Of a DNA stretch of 64,000 nucleotides, positions 17,517 to 25,341 are shown piece after piece. Position numbers and translations under genes: made by a program. Numbering within the stretch: the first letter of the stretch is position 1; every line of letters starts with the position of its first letter. Under the pieces are notes generated by a model. That model saw nothing but the letters and a program-made list of their open reading frames with translations, was not told where the DNA came from and did not search any database. Source of the stretch: Candidatus Sulfotelmatobacter sp. (GTDB taxonomy: Bacteria > Acidobacteriota > Terriglobia > Terriglobales > Acidobacteriaceae); NCBI GenBank assembly GCA_030041475.1, contig JASHNU010000075.1, forward strand, positions 16,902 through 80,901, written 5' to 3'.

Positions 17517-18372
17517 CGCGCGGAGCCGTGGCTACTTTCTCCGGCGTGATCTGCAGCATGGATTTTCCGCCGACGTGGACGAAGCTCAATTCGCGCGCCG
17601 CCAGCAGGGCATTGACGGCGTCCTTCACCTTCGAACGGGCGACGAAGTTGCCAAAGAAAGTTTCGATCTCGGCCTGCTCCACGGCGATGAGGCAATCCAG
17701 ATATTTCGACACCAGGGCCGACAGCGCTTCCGGCACGGAAAGTCCCACTCCCTCTTTCACCTCTTCGGGCGCCCAGCGGTAGAGCAAATCCCATACCGAT
17801 CCCTCGCTCTGTATGTAGTTGACGCGGGTGATGCGCAGCTTCGACCAGAGTTCCGCCAATGCCTTGTCGAGCGCCGCGGTGGAGAGGCCGCCGCCCAGCC
17901 GCTCCAACAGCTTCTGTTTCGAGATCGGACCGTCGCGCTGAATCAGCTCGAATGCGTCGCATGCCAGCGCGGAATAAGGGGACCGCGACCCCGCCTTCGG
18001 TGCAAGCTTCGGGTTGCGCTCGCCCATCAGCGCATAAAAATAAGGGAAGGCCGAAGCGGTCACGAGAAATCCGTTGTTCTCCTCGAACAGATTCGCTTCG
18101 AACGCCGCACGCTGGCGCAATAACCGCACCATCAGTTCCGTCGCCTCGGCGGCCCGCTGGTCTGCAAAGGCATGCTGCCAATCCGGCAAGCGCTCGTCCG
18201 ATCCCACGAACGCGCCGATAAAAGTCGGCACCAGGAGCGGCGGCCGCTGCGGATACATCAGGCAGAAGCCGACATCTTCGAGAAACGCCCGTGCGTTTTC
18301 GATCGTGCGGATGGGCTTGCCATCCAGGCGCCATTTTTCGCGGCGAAGTTGCTGGAGTTCGAGGTCCGTCAT
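17503..18372 (-). CDS. AlkZ/YcaQ-related winged-helix protein
   Basis: A 289-residue protein that resembles the family annotated as AlkZ-related (relatives of YcaQ/AlkZ DNA glycosylases): 'FLEDVGFCLMYPQRPPLLVPTF' near the start, 'FPYFYALMGERN', a winged-helix segment 'ELIQRDGPISKQKLLERLGGGLSTAALDKALAELWSKLRI', 'WDLLYRWAPE', and a second helix-strand unit near the end. The catalytic Gln-x-Gln motif of true AlkZ was not seen, so glycosylase activity is unproven. The frame extends upstream to 18417, but that part is low-complexity 'gagtcccgagt' repeat, so ATG 18372 (MTDLELQQLRREKW) is preferred. Lies between mutL and the PhyH gene. Confidence 0.65.
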   Translation of the reverse strand: MTDLELQQLRREKWRLDGKPIRTIENARAFLEDVGFCLMYPQRPPLLVPTFIGAFVGSDERLPDWQHAFADQRAAEATELMVRLLRQRAAFEANLFEENNGFLVTASAFPYFYALMGERNPKLAPKAGSRSPYSALACDAFELIQRDGPISKQKLLERLGGGLSTAALDKALAELWSKLRITRVNYIQSEGSVWDLLYRWAPEEVKEGVGLSVPEALSALVSKYLDCLIAVEQAEIETFFGNFVARSKVKDAVNALLAARELSFVHVGGKSMLQITPEKVATAPRGALR

Positions 18373-18459
18373 GCGAGCTGCGAGTCCCGAGTCCCGAGTT
18401 GCAAGCGGGGCCCTCAACCTTCAGCAGCCCGCTCAGGACTCTGAACCCGCGACTCAGGA

Positions 18460-20532
18460 CTAGATTCTCTTAAACGCCTTCTGAATATCCTTCACAGAAT
18501 ACCGCAGCACCACGGGCCGGCCGTGCGGGCACGACATGGGATGATCCGTCTTTGCCAACTCGGCGAGCAGCCACGCCATTTTCTGCTGCTCCAGCGGCAT
18601 GTTGACCTTGATTGCCGCATGGCAGGCGATGGAGGCAGCAATGCGCGCACGAATCTTCTCCAGATTCAGAGACTGCTCCTCGCGCGCGAACTGGTCGAGC
18701 AGTTCATGCAGCATACGCTCGACCGCCGAAGCGTCCACTCCCGCGGGAGCGACTTTGACTGCAATACTGCGCGCGCCAAAGGGCTCGGCTTCGAATCCGT
18801 TATGCGTGAGCTCGTCTGAAATTTCGCTGAACACCGCCTGCTGTGCCGGAGTCAGTTCGAGCACGATGGGCATGAGCAGGCGCTGGCTCTCGACCTTCTG
18901 CGCCGCCCGCTGCTTCAACACGCGCTCAAACAGCACCCGCTCGTGGGCCACATGCTGATCGATGATCCACAGGCCATCGTCGTTCACCGCGAGAACAAAC
19001 GAATTGCGAATCTGCCCCAACGGCTTCAGCGTTCCGAGCGACGACAGCGTCGGCTCGGCATCGTTCACTTCAAGCGGCGGTGAGCAGCCATTATCGGGAA
19101 TTGCCTCGCCGAGGACCGGAACTGAGCCCAACTGCGGAGTCTCAAGGCCACGGGCCACCGGGATCGCAGCGTTGGCCTCGACTGCGATTCCACCTTCGAA
19201 TTGAAATCGAGGGGAAATTGGCGGAGGCTCAGGTGGGCTTAGTGCGAAGCCCGCGGCTCCCGGCTCCCGGCTCTCGGCGCCAGGAAGGCGTGCGGCGGAA
19301 GGCGGAAGCCCACGTTCGTCCGACGACGGCTCCCACGGCTCGATTCCTGGCGTCAAAGATCCGGGGGTCAGTGCCTGGCTCGCGGTCGCGTGCGCGCGCA
19401 TCTCGGTCATGAACTGCGGCACCGGGCGCGCTTTCATCAGCGCGGCGCGGACGGAGTCGCGCACAAAATCATGCATCGCGGTTTGCTGGCGGAAGCGGAC
19501 TTCGGTTTTGGAGGGGTGCACATTGACGTCGACTTCGCCCGCCGGCAATTCCAGAAACAGGAGCACGACCGGATAAACCGTGGGCGGAATGATATTGCGA
19601 TACGCCTCGGTCAGTGCGTGCTGCACCAGCCGGTCGCGAATCAGCCGCCCGTTCACGAAGATGAAGATCGAATTGCGGTTCAATTTCTGAATTTCCGGCT
19701 TCGAAAGGAAGCCGTGCACGCGCATCTCGCCCGGATCGTTTTTCAGAGACTCGTCATCTCCCAGAGACTCGGACTCGTCTTCCTTTTGTCTGCGCCACGG
19801 CGGTGGCTGCGGCAGGCCGACGTGCTCGAGCGCTTGCCGCGCCGCCACTGGGATCAGTTGGTCAAGCGTTTCCTTGCCGAAGACCTGATAGACGCGCTCG
19901 CTGTATCCCCCGACCGGAGGCGCGACCAGCATGGCGTTTGTGGCCGAGTGCAGCTCGAAGTGCTTGTCGGGATGCGCCAGGGCATAGTGCGTGACCAGCG
20001 ATGCAATGTGCGACAACTCAGTCGACTCCGACTTCAGGAATTTCTTGCGCGCGGGAGTATTGAAGAAAAGATCGCGAACCGTTATCGAAGTACCTTGCGG
20101 CAACCCGGCTTCTTCGACGCGCGCGATCTTGCCGCCATTGATTTCGATGACCGTGCCGGAGTCATCTTTTTCTGATGGATCTGGGGCCGCGCGCGTTTCC
20201 AGCCGAAGCCGCGAGACTGACGCGATCGAGGGCAGTGCCTCGCCGCGAAATCCGAGCGTGGCCACGCTGAGCAGGTCTTCGGCATCCTTGATCTTTGAAG
20301 TCGCGTGCCGCTCAAACGCCAGCAGGGCATCGTCGCGGACCATGCCGCAGCCGTTGTCGGTGATCTGGATAAGCTTCTTCCCACCCGCCTCTACACTGAT
20401 CTTGATCCGCGTCGCGCCGGCGTCGAGCGAGTTCTCAAGCATTTCTTTTACGACGGAAGCCGGCCGTTCGACGACCTCACCCGCGGCGATTTTGTTGGCG
20501 ACGGCTTCGGAGAGAACGTGGATCTTGCCCAT
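18460..20532 (-). CDS. mutL: DNA mismatch repair protein MutL
   Basis: A 690-residue MutL. N-terminal GHKL ATPase: 'IAAGEVVERPASVVKEMLENSLDAGA' , 'ITDNGCGM', 'RHATSKI', 'TLGFRGEALPSIASVS'. Transducer domain with 'VNVHPSKTEVRF'. Linker about 375-490 is Pro/Ala/Glu-rich. The C-terminal endonuclease motif is D525-Q-H-V-A-H-E531-x4-E536, i.e. DQHAxxExxxxE with Ala replaced by Val; 'ACHAAIKVN' and 'CPHGRP' are also present, so a nicking MutL is likely. No mutS here. Upstream-most gene of the run that ends with cmk. Confidence 0.95.
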   Translation of the reverse strand: MGKIHVLSEAVANKIAAGEVVERPASVVKEMLENSLDAGATRIKISVEAGGKKLIQITDNGCGMVRDDALLAFERHATSKIKDAEDLLSVATLGFRGEALPSIASVSRLRLETRAAPDPSEKDDSGTVIEINGGKIARVEEAGLPQGTSITVRDLFFNTPARKKFLKSESTELSHIASLVTHYALAHPDKHFELHSATNAMLVAPPVGGYSERVYQVFGKETLDQLIPVAARQALEHVGLPQPPPWRRQKEDESESLGDDESLKNDPGEMRVHGFLSKPEIQKLNRNSIFIFVNGRLIRDRLVQHALTEAYRNIIPPTVYPVVLLFLELPAGEVDVNVHPSKTEVRFRQQTAMHDFVRDSVRAALMKARPVPQFMTEMRAHATASQALTPGSLTPGIEPWEPSSDERGLPPSAARLPGAESREPGAAGFALSPPEPPPISPRFQFEGGIAVEANAAIPVARGLETPQLGSVPVLGEAIPDNGCSPPLEVNDAEPTLSSLGTLKPLGQIRNSFVLAVNDDGLWIIDQHVAHERVLFERVLKQRAAQKVESQRLLMPIVLELTPAQQAVFSEISDELTHNGFEAEPFGARSIAVKVAPAGVDASAVERMLHELLDQFAREEQSLNLEKIRARIAASIACHAAIKVNMPLEQQKMAWLLAELAKTDHPMSCPHGRPVVLRYSVKDIQKAFKRI

Positions 20533-20617
20533 GACTAGAGATCCCTCGGCTGCTACGGCCAGTGCTCAGTTTCGCAGATGAAGGGATGAGAAGCAAAGAT
20601 CAGTCGCAAGAAAGAAC

Positions 20618-20644
20618 GAGCGCTCCGCGATCAGCGGAGCGCTC
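20618..20644 (-). terminator. Terminator-like hairpin after the S53 peptidase gene
   Basis: Perfect 11-bp stem GAGCGCTCCGC/GCGGAGCGCTC with a 5-nt loop. On the minus strand it lies about 20 nt past the peptidase stop and is followed by GTTCTTTCTT, a moderately T-rich tail. Confidence 0.75.
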
Positions 20645-20666
20645 TGGATTGTCGGCAACAGACGCA

Positions 20667-23600
20667 TTACTGCGCCGCCACGTTCAGCGTGAACGTCGCG
20701 CTGCCGCTGTCGCCTGACGACGTCGTGGCGTTGACGGTGACCTGGTATGGGCCCGGAGTCGTTCCTCCGTTGCTGGTGCTGCTGCTGTTGCTGCCGCTGC
20801 AGGAGCCCAGCCACAGAGTGGAGAATCCCAACAGCGCGATCAGACTCACGAGGCGCATGCCGCTAAGTGCACGCCGCCGCGAGCCCACGGTGAACAGGAC
20901 GCCGATCAGTCCCGGGAACAGAACGGCGTACAGTACTCCCGTGCCGCGGCCGAGCGGCCGCACCGCCGCCGCAGTCGGGGCCGTGGTCTGGATCATGAAG
21001 CTGACTGAGGTTTGCTGCGTGGCCAGTAACGGGCCCGTGCACGTTGACTCGGGCGCGTGGTCGAGACAGGTGTAGGTGACCGGCACCGAAGTCTGCGTGC
21101 CAGTCAGGAATGACGGTGGCCCGACCGTAAAGGTCACCGAACCGCTCTGTCCCTGCGTAACCTGTAGCTGGCCGGTGCTGCCGAGGTTCGAGGTTAGCGT
21201 GATGGTTATGGCCGTCACCGTTAGCGAGAACGTTGCGGTGTGCGACGTGCTCGGACCGGTCGCGGTGATCGTGACCGTCGAAGTTCCGGCGGGTGTGGCT
21301 CCCGAGGTTGTGACCGTTAGGCTGGTAGTGATGGCGTTGGTTCCATTCGGAGTGACCGGAGCGGCGCTGCAGGTTGCGCCCGTGGGCAGACCGCTACAAC
21401 TGAAGGTGACCTGGCTGTTGAAGCCGTCCGTCGGCGTGATGGTCACAGTGATCGGGCTGCTCGTCGCGCCTTGAACCACGCTGACGCTCGTGGGGCTTGC
21501 ACCCACAGTGAAGTCCGGGCCGGTAACCGTGACCACAGTCGCGGCCGAGGTCGAGAGCCGATCGTTCGAGTCTCCGCTGTAGACCGCAATAACGCTGTTC
21601 GAGCCCTGCGGCAGCGAAGATGTCATAAACGTGGCCGTTCCGCTCGAGACGGTTCCCGACCCCAGAGCGGTGGTTGAGCCGTTATCGTAGAAGCTCACAC
21701 TTCCTGTCACAGTCGATGGAGTTACGGTCGCAGTGAACGTTACGCTTGTTCCGACGTTGACGTTGGTGCCAGGCGATACCGACATGTCGGTGGTCGTGGG
21801 AGTACGCGCCCAGATTGTCGCCAGATTAAAGGCGTCGAGCGATCCCAGGCCGGTGACTTGGTCGTAGCCCACGCCAGCGCTGTAGCCGAAGCTGCCGGTG
21901 GTGCAGTCGGGCGTTCCGGTTTCACAAGGAACAATGTTGTTGCCCGTGGTTATGTCGTGGAAAGGATTCGGGTTGTTGCCGGGCATGGTGTAGAGCGTGG
22001 GGTTGATGGGCGCTAGCCCCGTGGGCGGAGTATTGCCCACGTACTGGTTGACGAGCGCCATGATCGCGGTAAATGTTGGGGCGGCCGCAGAGGTTCCGCC
22101 GACGACATCGAAATCTCCGCCGGCGCTGTCGCGGAACCCGACCACACAGGTGCTCACGATCCCGCCCGCCCCGTTGTCCTCCGAGCAGATCAGGTAAGGA
22201 TCGTGATCCGGCGAAGCGCTGATAGCGATGTCGGGAACGTCGCGAAAGCTATTGCTGGGCACGCCCGTTCCCGTCTGCCAGGTGGGTTTGGTGAAATAAA
22301 TGCTCGCCCCGCCGCCGGACGCAGAGAGAGCGTCGTTTTCAGCTGTATCGTTCCAGGCCTCCTCGGGAATGTAAGAAAGGGCGGAGTCGACATTGTCCGT
22401 GCTTCCGGTGGTGCCGGCCCAGTATTGGGTCGCACCGGCGTTGGTGTCTGGCGGAGTTCCGGTTACCGTCCCGGCTCCATCGCCGGTGAACTCGTTCCCG
22501 CCGGCGCCGGTCACTTCAGGAATCGAAGCGGGCATGTCGACCGCGAGTCCCTGCGTAGCGACCGATTCGCTGTCGGAGTCACAGTCAGCGGCGCCCGCGT
22601 CACCGGATGCGGAAGTGAGAGTCTGCCCTTGCGTCTGCCCCTCCTGTACCCATCCTTGAACCTCTTGCGCAAAGGCCAAGCCGTTTGCCGACTCACAAGC
22701 GCCATAGCTGGTGCTGACAAATGGGGCCACTCCATTCGGCGGAGTCGTGAGCGCGTACTCTATCGCGTCCCAGACGTTGTCGAATCGGCTTTGGCAGGTA
22801 TCGCCGGCGCCGAGGCCCGCGTAGACAAAGTAAATTTGCGCGGCCTTAGCCACGCCACCCGACCATTCCAGGTCCAGATCTGATTCGAGTTCGTCTCCGG
22901 AACAACGGGTGCCCGTTCCCTCGATCAAAATCTGTTTCACGGTACTTGCGGGAAGGCCCGCGGCGCTGCGGAAATTATTCAGATCGTTCGTGTTGATCGT
23001 GCTTTGTCCAACAATGGCGATACTCTGATTGCTCCCGGTCGATCCGGCGGAATAGAGAGGGTTGATATCGTAAATGGTGGCGAAATCGCCCGGGGCGAGG
23101 TAGTGATTCCCGCTTACATACGAGGTCAAGTGTGGCTGAACCTTGACCCGGGGCTTGGGAGCGAAGTTATTCAGATGCCGCATGGCCAGCGCTGTTCCGG
23201 CCAGAGCCGCGGGCACCGAAGGATCGGTCGAGTTGGCGAAGTGCACTTCGCCGTTGACCAGATAAGTGTGTATCTCGGTAGCGAACACGCGCTCCACCTG
23301 CGCCACCGTGCCGTCGAAGGACACTTCCATGCGGTTGTTGGCGACGGACACATTCGTGAAACCCTCCGACAGCAACCAGGCCACGATCTTGTTAATGTCG
23401 CGCTGGCTCATGCCGAAGCGGTCGGCATACTCAGCCACGGTCAGGAATTTGTGGTAATTCGCGGACTTGCGGTCCTGCAGTTGGGTCAGCAGGACGTCGA
23501 GATCCTGCTGCGCCGCAGAGGACAGCTTGAACGCCAGCGTGACTCCATACATTTGCTGGCGGCCGTCCACTCGGCCCTGGTCGAACTGAGGCCTGGCCAG

Positions 23601-23735
23601 CGCATGCGTGTTGCCCGCAAGCGGGACCATCTGGCCTGTGCTGATCGCCTCCGTAATCCGGTCCGGTTGTTGTCCAAAAGCGAGACCTGCAAGAAGAACC
23701 GACACAACTCCCAACCGCGACGCCCAAAGTTGCAT
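20667..23735 (-). CDS. S53 (sedolisin/kumamolisin-type) peptidase with Ig-like tail
   Basis: A 1022-residue secreted serine-carboxyl peptidase. Signal peptide at 1-21. The activation propeptide is at about 40-195 ('LLTQLQDRKSANYHKFLT'). Catalytic residues fit E284 and D288 (ELESDLD), oxyanion D379 (SGDAG) and S549 (GGTSAAAP). The calcium-site motif near 593-634 is 'FHDITTGNN...GYDQVTGLGSLD'. Two Ig-like domains follow (about 650-740 and 745-840). Near 925-970 two hydrophobic segments separated by basic residues (GVLYAVLFPGLIGVLFTVG, LVSLIALLGFSTLWLG) sit inside the tail, then a Ser/Asn-rich stretch and a last beta segment. Such enzymes digest proteins at acidic pH. Confidence 0.93.
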   Translation of the reverse strand: MQLWASRLGVVSVLLAGLAFGQQPDRITEAISTGQMVPLAGNTHALARPQFDQGRVDGRQQMYGVTLAFKLSSAAQQDLDVLLTQLQDRKSANYHKFLTVAEYADRFGMSQRDINKIVAWLLSEGFTNVSVANNRMEVSFDGTVAQVERVFATEIHTYLVNGEVHFANSTDPSVPAALAGTALAMRHLNNFAPKPRVKVQPHLTSYVSGNHYLAPGDFATIYDINPLYSAGSTGSNQSIAIVGQSTINTNDLNNFRSAAGLPASTVKQILIEGTGTRCSGDELESDLDLEWSGGVAKAAQIYFVYAGLGAGDTCQSRFDNVWDAIEYALTTPPNGVAPFVSTSYGACESANGLAFAQEVQGWVQEGQTQGQTLTSASGDAGAADCDSDSESVATQGLAVDMPASIPEVTGAGGNEFTGDGAGTVTGTPPDTNAGATQYWAGTTGSTDNVDSALSYIPEEAWNDTAENDALSASGGGASIYFTKPTWQTGTGVPSNSFRDVPDIAISASPDHDPYLICSEDNGAGGIVSTCVVGFRDSAGGDFDVVGGTSAAAPTFTAIMALVNQYVGNTPPTGLAPINPTLYTMPGNNPNPFHDITTGNNIVPCETGTPDCTTGSFGYSAGVGYDQVTGLGSLDAFNLATIWARTPTTTDMSVSPGTNVNVGTSVTFTATVTPSTVTGSVSFYDNGSTTALGSGTVSSGTATFMTSSLPQGSNSVIAVYSGDSNDRLSTSAATVVTVTGPDFTVGASPTSVSVVQGATSSPITVTITPTDGFNSQVTFSCSGLPTGATCSAAPVTPNGTNAITTSLTVTTSGATPAGTSTVTITATGPSTSHTATFSLTVTAITITLTSNLGSTGQLQVTQGQSGSVTFTVGPPSFLTGTQTSVPVTYTCLDHAPESTCTGPLLATQQTSVSFMIQTTAPTAAAVRPLGRGTGVLYAVLFPGLIGVLFTVGSRRRALSGMRLVSLIALLGFSTLWLGSCSGSNSSSTSNGGTTPGPYQVTVNATTSSGDSGSATFTLNVAAQ

Positions 23736-24006
23736 ACCTGCTCCGTGTGAGATTCAAGATTAGCCAGTTGTTGTAGCTTATACGTTCATTTGCTGTGTGA
23801 TCAACCACTTGTCGGAAAGGTTGTACGGTTTTACGAAAACTTAACAACCAGGAGGCCAGGATTCGATTCTTTGCCTTCGATTGTGGCAGAAAGCGCGGAA
23901 GCATCGCCAATAGACCGGCCAAATCAGGCGATTCAGGGCAGAAACCGGGTACTGCTGTCGACGATTCCTGCCGTATACTGCCCCTGCTCGTTCGCCGTCT
24001 CACTTC

Positions 24007-25269
24007 ATGGCAACCCCCGGCGCTGGACCATCCCGCCTTGCCTACATTGACTGGATGCGCGGGCTCGCCTGCGTGCTGATGTTTCAGACCCACTGCTACG
24101 ACTCCTGGCTGGGCGGCCCGGCGCGTCAAAGCCGCTTTTTCATGTACTCGCAGCTCGGTGGGACGTTTCCTGCTCCGTTGTTTCTTTTTCTGGCGGGAAT
24201 CTCTTTCGCGTTAGTGACCGACAGGCTAAGGCAGAAAGGTCTTCCGCCTGCGCAGATCGCCCGCACTACGATCCGCCGGGGCGCGGAGATCTTCGCCTTC
24301 GGTTTGCTGCTGCGCCTGCAGGAATACGTCTTGGCCTGGGGATGGGCGCCGAAAAGTGACCTGCTGCGCGTGGATATCCTGAACACGATCGGCATGTCGA
24401 TGATGCTGATGGGCGCGGTGTGCTGGATTGTGCTGTCCAGGTCAGCCGGGCTTCGCCCGGCCGGACCCATTCGACTCCCCCTCGTTCCTCGGGCTCGCTC
24501 AGAACAGGCTTCGGGGGCGGCTGTCCCTACATCTTTTCTACCGGCTCTACAGAATCGCGTGACTCTAATCCTCGCCGCGGCCTCGACCGCACTCCTGATT
24601 TCCCTCTTGACCCCGCTGCTCTGGACCGCCTGGCGGCCACGCTGGCTGCCCTGGCCGCTGGAGTCCTACATCGACGGTGTACACAACCTGGGCACGCCGC
24701 AGTCGTGGCTCTTTCCAATATTTCCCTGGACAGCCTTCGCTTTCGCAGGACTCGCGGTGGGATTCATTTTGATGAGCCCCTGGGCGCACGCGCGCGAGGC
24801 GCGAGTATTCATTTCTATCGGCGCCGTCGGCATCGTTTTGATCGAAGTGTCGCGCTGGCTGGACTCGATGCCATTTCATCTCTATCCCGTCTACGATTAT
24901 TGGCACACCAGTCCCAATTTTTTTCTGATTCGCCTCGGCATGTTGATGGTGATTCTAACCGCAAGCTACGCATGGTGCCGCTGGGTCATCGGGAAAATGC
25001 CAGCTGGGCCATGGCGATTCAGCCCGCTCATTCAACTGGGCCAGGCGTCGCTGCTGGTCTACTGGGTGCACATCGAGTTTGTCTACGGACGGTTGTCGAT
25101 CCTCCCTAAGCACCGAGTGGGAATCGGCGCCGCTTCGGTGGGCTTGCTGGTGATCACTCTGGCCATGCTGGGGCTGGCCTATGCGCGCACGCACACCAAG
25201 GGTTGGACCAAAGGCCGCGGCGCAGAAATTTTCGCCTGGCTGCGCCACCGCCCGGCGAACGCAGGTTGA
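24007..25269 (+). CDS. HGSNAT-like acyltransferase, multi-pass membrane protein
   Basis: A 420-residue membrane protein of the DUF1624/heparan-alpha-glucosaminide N-acetyltransferase type: 'RLAYIDWMRGLACVLMFQTHCYDSWL' at the start, 'LFLFLAGISFALV', 'LRVDILNTIGMSMMLMGA', 'PWTAFAFAGLAVGF', 'LIQLGQASLLVYWVHIEFVYG'. About ten membrane helices. Substrate unknown. Oddity: residues about 145-180, between two helices, come from a GC-rich stretch (24440-24545) starting with the palindrome CCGGGC-TTC-GCCCGG (24446-24460) and reading like an intergenic repeat, yet it keeps the frame. Convergent with ligD. Confidence 0.8.
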   Translation: MATPGAGPSRLAYIDWMRGLACVLMFQTHCYDSWLGGPARQSRFFMYSQLGGTFPAPLFLFLAGISFALVTDRLRQKGLPPAQIARTTIRRGAEIFAFGLLLRLQEYVLAWGWAPKSDLLRVDILNTIGMSMMLMGAVCWIVLSRSAGLRPAGPIRLPLVPRARSEQASGAAVPTSFLPALQNRVTLILAAASTALLISLLTPLLWTAWRPRWLPWPLESYIDGVHNLGTPQSWLFPIFPWTAFAFAGLAVGFILMSPWAHAREARVFISIGAVGIVLIEVSRWLDSMPFHLYPVYDYWHTSPNFFLIRLGMLMVILTASYAWCRWVIGKMPAGPWRFSPLIQLGQASLLVYWVHIEFVYGRLSILPKHRVGIGAASVGLLVITLAMLGLAYARTHTKGWTKGRGAEIFAWLRHRPANAG

Positions 25270-25341
25270 CATCCGCTGCGTTGCGTGGGCGCCCCATCCT
25301 AGCCGCGCTCTTGCGGTCCGAGCGAGAAATTCGGTGGGCTA

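Noticed and set aside
17503..18372. ScpB, from the position near other housekeeping genes
   Set aside because: The motifs do not fit ScpB; 'FPYFYALMGERN' and the winged-helix arrangement fit the AlkZ-related group better.
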